From Actinobacteria bacterium UBA4426 (GTDB lineage Bacteria; Actinomycetota; Actinomycetes; S36-B12), in contig DGQA01000037.1 of assembly GCA_002390705.1 (NCBI GenBank), positions 1-54,518 on the forward strand: DNA of 54,518 nucleotides, written 5' to 3'. Positions 27,644 to 34,798 of the stretch are shown here, in pieces (the stretch's first letter is position 1; each line of letters starts with the position of its first letter). A program made the translations under genes and the position numbers. The notes under the pieces were generated by a model, which searched no databases, was not told where the DNA came from, and was given only the letters and a program-made list of their open reading frames with translations.

Positions 27644-28630
27644 ATGGATTACATGCAAATTTTCTCACTCACCATCACCCAGGCATTTGGTGTTACAGCC
27701 CTCATTTATCTCTTTGCAGCAATTGGTCTAAATGTGCAGTTCGGCTACACGGGTTTGCTGAACTTTGGGCAAGTTGCGTTCGTGGCTGCTGGTGCATATG
27801 CGATTGGTGTAATTGTTCTCACTTTCGATTTGAGCCTTTGGCTCGCGATCGTTGTGGGCATGGTTGTGTCCACGTTATTGGCTCTATTGTTGGGGATTCC
27901 AACCCTTCGGTTGCGCGCAGATTACCTTGCCATCGTCACGATTGCGGCAAGCGAGTTGCTGCGACTGGTAGTACGGTCCATCGCCTTCAAGGATGTTTTC
28001 GGAGGTGCCCAGGGACTCAATGGCAAGCTCGGGCGCCAGTTTCACGACCTCAACCCTCTCCCAGCCGATATCGCGCTTCCTGTTTTTACCTGGAGTCGGC
28101 AGGATCTTTGGGTAGTCATAGTGGGCTGGGGACTCGCATTGCTGGCAACCTTGCTGGTGTGGGGGTTGGTGCGCAGCCCCTGGGGCAGAGTCGTCAAGGG
28201 AATACGCGAGGATGAGGCCGCTGTTTTGTCTCTGGGCAAGAATGTCTTCGTCTATAAATTGCAAGCGCTAGTAATCGGTGGCGCTATTGCGGCCTTTGGC
28301 GGAATCTTGTGGGCTGTTGCTAAGCAATCCGTGCAGCCGGACACCTTCCAGCCTGACGTGACATTCTTCGTCTACACCATTCTTCTTTTGGGCGGGGCAG
28401 CTCGTGTTTTCGGGCCAATTGTTGGCTCAATTATCTTCTGGTTCTTACTGGCTGGATTTGGCGAGCTGCTGTACGCGTTGATTAACAACGGCTACATTGA
28501 GTTTCTTGCTGCACAGCAAGTTGGCTCCATGCGGTTTATGTTGATGGGTCTGGGCTTGATGTTACTCATGATCTTTAGGCCGCAAGGAATATTTGGAGAC
28601 CGAAGGGAGTTGGCCCTAGATGCACGCTAA
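27644..28630 (+). CDS. livM: LivM-type ABC permease
   Basis: This is the second membrane subunit of the branched-chain-amino-acid-type importer. The 328-residue protein has about nine hydrophobic segments, with the family motif NVQFGYTGLLNFGQVAFVAAGAYA near residues 29-52 and the coupling loop GRVVKGIREDEAAVLSLGKNV around 188-208. The C-terminal MIFRPQGIFGDRREL ending is also typical. The ATG is five bases after the livH stop. Its stop region overlaps the livG start by 11 bases. No unusual extension is seen. Confidence 0.96.
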   Translation: MDYMQIFSLTITQAFGVTALIYLFAAIGLNVQFGYTGLLNFGQVAFVAAGAYAIGVIVLTFDLSLWLAIVVGMVVSTLLALLLGIPTLRLRADYLAIVTIAASELLRLVVRSIAFKDVFGGAQGLNGKLGRQFHDLNPLPADIALPVFTWSRQDLWVVIVGWGLALLATLLVWGLVRSPWGRVVKGIREDEAAVLSLGKNVFVYKLQALVIGGAIAAFGGILWAVAKQSVQPDTFQPDVTFFVYTILLLGGAARVFGPIVGSIIFWFLLAGFGELLYALINNGYIEFLAAQQVGSMRFMLMGLGLMLLMIFRPQGIFGDRRELALDAR

Positions 28631-29531
28631 AACCGAGGATATGGCTGCAGGTCATGCGGCCGCTGTGGAGGCGTTGCGTGACGTTCCCCAAATTCCGGGG
28701 GCATCCAAACCGGATCCGATCCTGATTGTAGATCATGTGAGTCGGCAATTTGGCGGGCTTAAGGCTGTCGACGTGGCTCATGTGGAAATCCAGCGCGGCG
28801 CCATTACGGCCCTGATCGGCCCCAATGGAGCGGGTAAAACCACGTTGTTCAACCTACTGACCGGATTTGACAAACCAGACGGTGGAACTTGGACTTTCAA
28901 TGATCAGTCCGTTGCCGGCCTAGCGCCATACCGACTGGCGCGCATGGGCATGGTGCGCACCTTCCAGCTGACTAAGGCCTTGTCCAGAATGAGCGTCATG
29001 GACAATATGCTGCTGGGCGCAAATGGACAAAGCGGGGAACGAGTATTTCAAGCCCTCTTGCCTTTTATCTGGGGGGGCCAGGAGCGAGCCAACACCTTGC
29101 GGGCCTTGGAATTGTTGGAGCGGTTCAACCTCCATGAAAAGGTCGATGACTTTGCCGGTTCGCTATCCGGAGGTCAGCGTAAGTTGCTTGAGATGGCACG
29201 TGCGTTGATGGTGGGCCCTGAAATTGTGATGCTGGACGAGCCAATGGCGGGCGTCAACCCTGCTCTCACTCAGAGTCTTTTAGGACATATCAAGAACATC
29301 CGTGAAGAAGGCACCACGGTGCTATTTGTGGAGCATGACATGGACATGGTTCATGACATCAGCGACTGGGTGATTGTTATGGCCCAGGGTCAGATCATTG
29401 CTGAGGGCCCTCCCGGCGCAGTAATGAAGAATGAGCAGGTAATTGAGGCCTACCTTGGTTCGCACCACGGTAGCGCCTTGACCGACGACGGCGAGTCCTT
29501 GACCCCTGAAGCCCAAGGAGGCAATTCATGA
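28620..29531 (+). CDS. livG: LivG-type ABC ATPase
   Basis: LivG is one of the two cytoplasmic ATPases powering the importer. Visible motifs are Walker A GPNGAGKTT at 67-75, the Q-loop in VRTFQL, signature LSGGQRK, Walker B VMLDEP and the switch His in FVEHDMD. The protein has 303 residues. It has an N-terminal extension of about 32 residues rich in Ala before the domain begins at ILIVDHVSRQFGG, and a C-terminal tail of about 25 residues; usual LivG is about 255. The ATG 28620 overlaps livM. An internal start would remove the extension but no better ribosome site was seen. Confidence 0.95.
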   Translation: MHAKTEDMAAGHAAAVEALRDVPQIPGASKPDPILIVDHVSRQFGGLKAVDVAHVEIQRGAITALIGPNGAGKTTLFNLLTGFDKPDGGTWTFNDQSVAGLAPYRLARMGMVRTFQLTKALSRMSVMDNMLLGANGQSGERVFQALLPFIWGGQERANTLRALELLERFNLHEKVDDFAGSLSGGQRKLLEMARALMVGPEIVMLDEPMAGVNPALTQSLLGHIKNIREEGTTVLFVEHDMDMVHDISDWVIVMAQGQIIAEGPPGAVMKNEQVIEAYLGSHHGSALTDDGESLTPEAQGGNS

Positions 29532-30394
29532 ATTCCAGCCACGCCAGCGACCTCACACCCCCGGGCAGCCCCAATAGTGCACAAGAATTCAATTCTGAGA
29601 TCGACACCAATGCCGCTGGGCGCTCGCACGCATCACCTGCAACTCCTGTTCAAATCCATGAGTCAGAATCTGTTGGAGCGCTCATTCGGGCTGACAAACT
29701 GCTCGCCGGGTATTTTCCCGGGGTTAATATTCTTAATGAAGCGGACTTGTTTGCCCACGAAGGAGAACTTGTCGGGATTATCGGCCCCAATGGCGCTGGG
29801 AAATCAACCTTGCTCAAGGCACTTTTTGGGCTGGTCCACATCAACAAGGGTTCGGTCACACTTCGGGACGAGAACATCACCAATCTACGCGCGGATCAAC
29901 TTGTTCGCCGTGGAGTTGGATTCGTGCCCCAGAACAACAACGTGTTTCCCTCACTGACGATTGAGGAAAACCTAGAGATGGGCTCGTATCAGGACCCCAA
30001 GTCTTTCAATGAGCGATTTGACGCAGTTGTCAGCCTATTTCCTACCTTGGGTGAACGGCGCAAACAAAGGGCTGGATCCCTTTCTGGCGGAGAACGCCAA
30101 ATGGTGGCCATGGGCCGCGCTCTCATGATGGCTCCCAGCGTTCTGCTGCTCGATGAGCCAAGTGCTGGCTTGAGCCCAGCGTTGCAAGACGAAGTATTCA
30201 TCCGTGTTAAGGAAATAAACCAGACCGGAGTTACCGTCATCATCGTCGAGCAAAATGCCGCCCGTTGCCTGCAGATTGTGGACCGTGGATACGTCATGGA
30301 TCAAGGGCAAAATGCCTACACGGGGACGGGTAATGCTCTCGCGAATGATCCCAAGGTCATTGAGCTGTACCTGGGGACTCTCGCTCAAGCGTAA
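29528..30394 (+). CDS. livF: LivF-type ABC ATPase
   Basis: This is the second ATPase of the importer. Walker A GPNGAGKST lies at 86-94, followed by the Q-loop VPQNNNVFPSLT, signature LSGGERQM, Walker B LLLDEPSAGL and the switch IVEQNAARCL. The length is 288 residues because of a hydrophilic N-terminal extension of about 50 residues (Ser/Ala/Pro/Glu rich) absent in most LivF proteins, which are near 235. The ATG overlaps the livG stop as ATGA, so the long form is probably the one translated. Last gene of livHMGF, followed by a strong hairpin. Confidence 0.95.
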   Translation: MNSSHASDLTPPGSPNSAQEFNSEIDTNAAGRSHASPATPVQIHESESVGALIRADKLLAGYFPGVNILNEADLFAHEGELVGIIGPNGAGKSTLLKALFGLVHINKGSVTLRDENITNLRADQLVRRGVGFVPQNNNVFPSLTIEENLEMGSYQDPKSFNERFDAVVSLFPTLGERRKQRAGSLSGGERQMVAMGRALMMAPSVLLLDEPSAGLSPALQDEVFIRVKEINQTGVTVIIVEQNAARCLQIVDRGYVMDQGQNAYTGTGNALANDPKVIELYLGTLAQA

Positions 30395-30480
30395 TTCTCA
30401 TGTGAGAGAAGAGAATCTCACAGCCTTTTAACAATGCCATATGTACTTTTTCTTTAGCTGAGCGCAGGTGCATGGAGCTG

Positions 30481-30522
30481 TAAAAATTGTGGCCCCCAAC
30501 CGTGAGGTTGGGGGCCACAATT
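30481..30522 (-). terminator. Intrinsic terminator between livF and livK
   Basis: A perfect 17-base-pair stem (30485-30501 with 30506-30522) encloses a four-base loop GTGA. On the minus strand it is followed by a T-run (TTTTTA), making a textbook terminator for livK. On the plus strand the stem may also stop livHMGF readthrough, though the following T-tract is weak. The livF-livK gap is 148 bases and contains nothing else evident. Confidence 0.9.
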
Positions 30523-30542
30523 CTGTCGATATTTGGTGATTC

Positions 30543-31874
30543 TTACGGCTCTGGAACAACAGCCGTTAGCGAACCAATTTCTTCATACTCAGTGTTTGAG
30601 GTGTACTCGTTAATGGAAATGGTTCCTTCGAGAAGGTCACCGTACTGATTGAAGTCGCTGCCTCCATTGACTCCCATGTAATCAATCGCGGTTCCCGCAT
30701 CGATCAGAGCCACACAATCTGCATACGTTGTGCACTCTTCCCCACCATCACCAGCAACACTGATGAGGTTGGCTGCAATTGACGTGCCATCTGCACAGCC
30801 AGCTTGATGCGCAGCAAGCGCGATAAGCATGGTCGCATCAAATGATTGTGGGCCATAAAGGAAGTCCGTCAAACTTGGATCGAACGCCAACATGCGATCA
30901 TTGAACGTTGTTACGTCCACTGATCCAGATGGGAACGTAGCTACGGTTCCAGTCATGGTACCTGCAGGGAACTCAGCAAATGCTGTTGTCGATGCATTGC
31001 CGTCAACCAGGTAAAGCTGAATCTTGTCTGGTCCCGCTCCTTGCTTGATCATCTCCTGAATGAGCTTTGTGGACTCGTCAAACCCAACGACCACAACAGC
31101 CTCAGGTGCGCCAGCCACAATCTCAGCTACTTCGGCCTCAAATGAGGGAGCAGCAGGATCGTAAAGCAATGCGCTCGTGATATTTCCGCCTGCGGCGGTG
31201 AAGTCCTTAACAACAGCTGCAGCCAATCCTTCACCATAAGGATCTTGACGCGCGATTGTTGCCATGTTGGCAATTCCTGCATCAATGGCCTTGCCTGCAA
31301 GCACTGCACCTTGAAGTACGTCAGAAGGCGCATTTCGGAAGTACAGGCCATTGTCCTCATAGGTTGTGAGGTTGGGTGCCGTGTTGGCTGGTGAGAATTG
31401 AACCACGCCGTTGGTCGTGATCTTGTCAATAACCGTTAATGACACACCGGACGAGGCAGCACCAATAATTGCGTTGACACCCTGAGCGAGCTGTGAGTCA
31501 ACGGTCTGGCTGGCAATATCTGTGGTCGTGTCACCGGAGTCACCCTCAATGTAGGTAACTGGGGATCCGAGAACGCCACCTGCGGCGTCGATCTCTTCAA
31601 GAGCCATTTCAACGCCTGCGAACTCGGGTGGGCCGAGGAATGCAAGGTCACCGGTTGCTGGGAGCATTGAACCCAACACCAGAGCGGCGCTCACGCACTC
31701 GTCTGCTGCGGCTTCTTCGGGTGCTTCTTCGGGTGCTTCTTCGGCCGTTGCTTCGGCCGATTCTTCTGTGGTTGCACCAGCGTCGGCATCTCCACTGTCA
31801 CTGCTACAAGCAGCGAGAGCAAGGGATGCCGCACCAAGTACAGCCACGGTCTTGAGGACCATAGTGCGCTTCAT
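30543..31874 (-). CDS. livK: LivK-type substrate-binding lipoprotein
   Basis: This is the extracytoplasmic receptor of the importer, a periplasmic-binding-fold protein anchored to the membrane by lipid. The frame is open to 31946, but ATG 31874 has a good AAGGAG six bases upstream and starts a proper lipoprotein signal: MKRTMVLK, hydrophobic core, lipobox LAAC with Cys23. It is 443 residues. An acidic Ala/Glu/Pro linker (about 25-60) encoded by 12-base repeats follows, then the family body with GSMLPATGDLAFLGPPEFAG, INDIDAAGGV-like EEIDAAGG, IIGAASSGVS and YFRNAPSD. The specific ligand cannot be told: branched-chain amino acids, other amino acids or urea are possible. It converges on livF. 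Confidence 0.94.
   Translation of the reverse strand: MKRTMVLKTVAVLGAASLALAACSSDSGDADAGATTEESAEATAEEAPEEAPEEAAADECVSAALVLGSMLPATGDLAFLGPPEFAGVEMALEEIDAAGGVLGSPVTYIEGDSGDTTTDIASQTVDSQLAQGVNAIIGAASSGVSLTVIDKITTNGVVQFSPANTAPNLTTYEDNGLYFRNAPSDVLQGAVLAGKAIDAGIANMATIARQDPYGEGLAAAVVKDFTAAGGNITSALLYDPAAPSFEAEVAEIVAGAPEAVVVVGFDESTKLIQEMIKQGAGPDKIQLYLVDGNASTTAFAEFPAGTMTGTVATFPSGSVDVTTFNDRMLAFDPSLTDFLYGPQSFDATMLIALAAHQAGCADGTSIAANLISVAGDGGEECTTYADCVALIDAGTAIDYMGVNGGSDFNQYGDLLEGTISINEYTSNTEYEEIGSLTAVVPEP
31711..31746. repeat. 12-base tandem repeat in the LivK linker
   Basis: The unit GCTTCTTCGGGT (plus strand) occurs at 31711, 31723 and, with two changed bases, 31735. It encodes Glu-Ala/Pro-rich turns of the flexible linker between the lipid anchor and the binding domain. 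Copy number may vary between strains. Confidence 0.75.
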
Positions 31875-31910
31875 GCATTCTCCTTGATTAAAAGAAAGGT
31901 GACAACGTGC

Positions 31911-32042
31911 GTTATCACCGATAACAAATCTGGTTACCCAGACCAAGGGCCTACCTTAGGCCCGATGGCCTGCTGACACAAAGCGCGTCACGGGTATTTA
32001 CCACTTCGTGATAGGAATGTGACCTCAATAACGTTCCCGTTA
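31911..32042 (-). promoter_or_regulatory. Repeat-rich leader upstream of livK
   Basis: The 192-base gap between the ANTAR regulator gene and livK holds five inverted repeats: GTTATC-N3-GATAAC (31911-31925), TCTGG-N4-CCAGA (31929-31942), GGGCCTA-N3-TAGGCCC (31947-31963), TCACG/CGTGA (31988-32011, enclosing GGTATTTACC) and TAACG-N4-CGTTA (32029-32042). Transcribed toward livK they would form consecutive hairpins; two have loops GUAA and GGAA, which fit the GNRA class. A possible promoter, TTGTGT with TAAGGT 17 bases later, would overlap the third repeat and favour operators instead. No known riboswitch class is recognised. Confidence 0.5.
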
Positions 32043-32066
32043 CGCCTTTCGCGCTGCTTTGGCCCC

Positions 32067-32663
32067 TTAGCCGACAACTTGGGCGGCTGCTTCGGCGATA
32101 GTGAGCCGTTGATCCATGGCTGAACTGCGCAGGGTAGCAAAAGCCTCTTCCTCACTCATTCCTGACTCCTGAAGCATTAACTTAGCCCGATCTACCAACC
32201 CCGACGCGTCATTTCTGGCCCGAAGCCGGGCCAGCTCTTCATTCAAGATCACTAACTGGTGCCAGCGAGCGCGGGCGAGAACCAACGCGGCTCGAACCTC
32301 CACTCCAGTAAAAGGCTTCACCAAGTAGCCAAATGTTCCCACCTCTGCAGCACTGCGAACCAGGTCGTTCTGCGAAAAGGCGCTCAAGAGCACCACTGGC
32401 GCGATGCCTAAACCGATGATCTCCTGGGCGGCGCTGATTCCATCCCGAATGGGCATTGATACATCCATCAGTACTACATCCGGCCGCAATGCCCGGGCAA
32501 AATCAACCGCCAACTGCCCATTGCTCACCGCCCCGACTACTACAAGTCCCAGCTCAGTGAGCGTCTCGGCCAAGTCCAGTCGGATCAAGGCCTCATCTTC
32601 GGCGATCAAGACCCGCAAGTCCGCTGACCGATCCACGTCTGACTTGGACTCCGTACTGCACAT
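32067..32663 (-). CDS. ANTAR-domain response regulator (PdtaR/AmiR-NasR type)
   Basis: This is a two-component response regulator whose output domain binds RNA rather than DNA. The receiver domain covers about 16-135, with acidic pocket Glu22/Asp23, phosphorylation site Asp67 in VVLMDVSMP and Lys116 in YLVKPF. The C-terminal ANTAR domain is about 140-196, with SGLVDRAKLMLQESGMSEEEAFATLR typical spacing. Such proteins prevent termination by binding paired hairpins in mRNA leaders. The protein has 198 residues and resembles mycobacterial PdtaR. It lies upstream of, and on the same strand as, livK, with the repeat-rich leader between. Its cognate kinase is not in the window. Confidence 0.93.
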   Translation of the reverse strand: MCSTESKSDVDRSADLRVLIAEDEALIRLDLAETLTELGLVVVGAVSNGQLAVDFARALRPDVVLMDVSMPIRDGISAAQEIIGLGIAPVVLLSAFSQNDLVRSAAEVGTFGYLVKPFTGVEVRAALVLARARWHQLVILNEELARLRARNDASGLVDRAKLMLQESGMSEEEAFATLRSSAMDQRLTIAEAAAQVVG

Positions 32664-32711
32664 AGGGCAAGGCTAGGGCGTGTGCGTGGATCGGTATGGT
32701 TATGCCCCCTA

Positions 32712-32785
32712 GCCCCGGTATCCCAACCGGTAGAGGAAGCGGTCTCAAACACCGTCCAGTGTCGGTTCAAATCCGACCCGGGGCA
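32712..32785 (+). tRNA. tRNA with anticodon CAA (decoded as Leu)
   Basis: A full cloverleaf can be drawn. The acceptor stem is GCCCCGG (32712-32718) with CCGGGGC (32778-32784) and discriminator A 32785. The anticodon stem GCGGT/ACCGT surrounds the loop CTCAAAC, giving anticodon CAA at 32746-32748. The T arm is GTCGG-TTCAAAT-CCGAC. The D arm has TCC/GGA pairs and the GG pair of the loop. CCA is not encoded. CAA reads UUG leucine codons. However, the variable region is only CCAGT (five bases), whereas tRNA-Leu normally has a long extra arm. Similar short CAA tRNAs may exist in other Actinobacteria, but I cannot check this. Confidence 0.85.
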
Positions 32786-32797
32786 CATAATGAAGCG

Positions 32798-33295
32798 GTG
32801 AACCCGAGCACAACATCTGCGCTGGTAGCGGCGACACTCGTTGTTGCAGTCGGAATTGGTGGGTGTTCAAGTGGACCCGATTCCACCACATCTAGTGACC
32901 TGGGAAATCGTTTCGAAACCTCGGTTCCCGATGGTAGTCCTTTGGGCGACGGATCTGGGAATCAACTAGCCATGGGAATCGACCTTATGTTGCCCACGGA
33001 CTGGCCGATACACGTTCCCACCCCCGTAGGGTCCCTGATTTCAGTTTCTGTGATTGATGAAAATACGGCTGTCGGCACCTGGTCCATCGCAGGTGATGTA
33101 TTCGGGGCCCAACAGGTGTATTTGGCACAGTTGGAAGAGGGATTTGCCGTGGAACCGATACCTGATCTCACGACAGACACGATTGTTGTCTATGCCGTGA
33201 CGGGAAGTGGCTACGAAATAATTGTGAGTGCGACTTTGGGCGAAAAGACCACCGATCCGGGGGAAATCACACTGCTCGTGAACCCTGATTACTAA
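32798..33295 (+). CDS. Small predicted lipoprotein of unknown function
   Basis: I do not recognise a family. The frame is open back to 32696 through the tRNA gene, so that upstream part cannot be protein-coding; GTG 32798 is the first sensible start and gives 165 residues. The N-terminus is a lipoprotein signal: a hydrophobic stretch at 8-20 and a lipobox IGGC with Cys23, followed by a Ser/Gly/Asp-rich linker to about residue 55. The rest, with PTDWPIHVPTPVGS, GTWSIAGDV and VVYAVTGSGYEIIVSATLG, looks beta-rich and globular. It starts 12 bases after the tRNA and ends overlapping nusB by four bases. The ribosome site is weak. Probably surface-exposed, role unknown. Confidence 0.75.
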   Translation: MNPSTTSALVAATLVVAVGIGGCSSGPDSTTSSDLGNRFETSVPDGSPLGDGSGNQLAMGIDLMLPTDWPIHVPTPVGSLISVSVIDENTAVGTWSIAGDVFGAQQVYLAQLEEGFAVEPIPDLTTDTIVVYAVTGSGYEIIVSATLGEKTTDPGEITLLVNPDY

Positions 33296-33720
33296 CCTGC
33301 GGCGCTCGCGGCATCGAGCGAGCGAGAGACGGCTCCGAGCACTCCGTGAACAAACGACCCAGATTCGTCTGTGGAAAGATTTTGGGCTAACTCGACAGCT
33401 TGGCTTACCACCACGGCGTGCGGTGTGTCAGCCATACACATCAATTCCGCCACCGAGAGTCGCAGAATGGCACGATCAACATCAGGCATTCGCTCCAACG
33501 TCCACCCTTGTGCATGAGCAGTAATTTCCCCGTCTATCTGTCCCAGATTTGATGCGACCAGACGCGCCAGTTCAACTGCATATGGATTCAAATCGGGATC
33601 CCCGTCACTTTCACGGCGCCGCACATGCTCCCCCAAAACCATTTCAATAGGTACTTCTTTTGACTCCGCTTCAAAAATAATGTCCAGAGCGCGCTTGCGA
33701 GCTTTTGCGCGAGCCGACAT
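33292..33720 (-). CDS. nusB: Transcription antitermination factor NusB
   Basis: NusB pairs with S10 (NusE) on boxA RNA to allow antitermination of rRNA operons. The 142-residue all-helical protein begins ARAKARKRALDIIFEAE and carries the family C-terminal motif AVELAQNLSTDESGSFVHGVLGAV, where Asp/Glu and Phe-Val-His-Gly are conserved. Its ATG overlaps the efp stop by one base, the common actinobacterial efp-nusB pairing. The stop overlaps the convergent lipoprotein gene. Confidence 0.96.
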   Translation of the reverse strand: MSARAKARKRALDIIFEAESKEVPIEMVLGEHVRRRESDGDPDLNPYAVELARLVASNLGQIDGEITAHAQGWTLERMPDVDRAILRLSVAELMCMADTPHAVVVSQAVELAQNLSTDESGSFVHGVLGAVSRSLDAASAAG

Positions 33721-34283
33721 TAGTCGTTCACTCGTCCAAGATATGAACCATCTCGCGTATCAACCTTTACCTTTGTATGCGAATCTATAAAAAGCGGAAC
33801 GTGAATCTCGGCGCCGGTTTCCAGGGTTGCCGGCTTTGTGCCACCACTTGAACGGTCACCCTGAAGTCCGGGCTCGGTGTAGGTAAGCATCATTTCCACA
33901 GACGCCGGCAGTTCCACAATTATGGGATTGCCTTCATATATCGCCACCTGAGCAGTTTGGTTTTCTAGCAGATAGCGTGAACTCTCCCCCACCACAGCAT
34001 CGGGTACCGGGAATTGTTCAAATGAGATGTTGTCCATAAATATCCAGTCGTCACCATCGCGGTAGAGGTACTGCATGTCCCTGCGATCCACAGATGCGGT
34101 CTCCACCTTTGCTCCCGCGTTGAATGTGCGGTCAACAACCTTTCCACTGAGCACGTTTTTCAACTTGCTCCGAACAAAGGCGCCGCCTTTGCCAGGCTTG
34201 ACATGCTGAAAGTCAATGACAGTCCACAATTGCCCGTCGATACTGAGCACTATGCCGTTCTTCAAATCGTTACTGGTTGCCAC
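33720..34283 (-). CDS. efp: Elongation factor P
   Basis: EF-P relieves ribosome stalling at proline stretches. The 187-residue protein has its three beta-barrel domains, with the loop HVKPGKGGAFVR placing Lys32 at the tip that enters the peptidyl-transferase centre, and the C-terminal GTKPATLETGAEIHVPLFI and VDTRDGSYLGRV motifs. No lysine-modifying enzyme (EpmA, EarP, YmfI) is seen nearby, in keeping with the unmodified actinobacterial form. It is between aroQ and nusB. Confidence 0.98.
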   Translation of the reverse strand: MATSNDLKNGIVLSIDGQLWTVIDFQHVKPGKGGAFVRSKLKNVLSGKVVDRTFNAGAKVETASVDRRDMQYLYRDGDDWIFMDNISFEQFPVPDAVVGESSRYLLENQTAQVAIYEGNPIIVELPASVEMMLTYTEPGLQGDRSSGGTKPATLETGAEIHVPLFIDSHTKVKVDTRDGSYLGRVND

Positions 34284-34332
34284 CGCAGTGCCCTATCTCT
34301 AGATCGGCAACCGTGTAGCTACCGCGCTCGCT

Positions 34333-34779
34333 CTAAGCCTTGGCCAACAGTAGTCGCGACATGGCTTGCAGGGCTAATAGGTAGGAGTCCAGCCCAAAAC
34401 CCGCGATTACCCCAGTCGCCGCCGGGGTGACCACTGAATGGTGACGAAATTCTTCTCGGGCACCCGGATTACTGATGTGGACTTCGATTAAGGGTGCGAC
34501 CAGCATTGCGCAGGCATCAGCTATGGCGTACGAGTAATGGGTAAATGCAGCGGGATTCATGACCACGGGCAGCTGTGCATCAGCCGCTTCGTGCAGCCAT
34601 CCAATTATTTCACTTTCGCTATCGCTCTGACGCAGCTCAACGGCCAATCCCATTTCGATCGCCCCTTCTTCGACAATACGCACAAGATCCGCGTAGCTGA
34701 CACTTCCATAGATTTCGGGCTCCCGAGTGCCCAGACGATTCAGATTGGGACCATTGATGATCAGAACCTTGTGCAACAT
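34333..34779 (-). CDS. aroQ: 3-dehydroquinate dehydratase, type II
   Basis: This enzyme dehydrates 3-dehydroquinate to 3-dehydroshikimate, third step of the shikimate pathway. It is 148 residues, the type II size. The flexible active-site loop NRLGTREPEIYG carries Arg19 and the catalytic Tyr24; the second half has NPAAFTHYSYAIADA and the His-bearing IEVHISNP. It follows aroB by 19 bases. With aroB, aroK, aroC and aroE in the window, five pathway enzymes are encoded; aroA and a DAHP synthase are not here. Confidence 0.97.
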   Translation of the reverse strand: MLHKVLIINGPNLNRLGTREPEIYGSVSYADLVRIVEEGAIEMGLAVELRQSDSESEIIGWLHEAADAQLPVVMNPAAFTHYSYAIADACAMLVAPLIEVHISNPGAREEFRHHSVVTPAATGVIAGFGLDSYLLALQAMSRLLLAKA

Positions 34780-34798
34780 GTGGTCAGCCTAGTGAATC

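Noticed and set aside
31911..31963. Classical ANTAR dual-hexaloop target in the livK leader
   Set aside because: The hairpins have 3- or 4-base loops and no pair of six-base loops with A first and G fourth, so the published motif is not present; kept only as a structured leader.
32696..32797. Start of the lipoprotein frame inside and before the tRNA
   Set aside because: The segment folds as a full tRNA, and the translated residues lack a signal sequence; the lipoprotein signal begins at GTG 32798.
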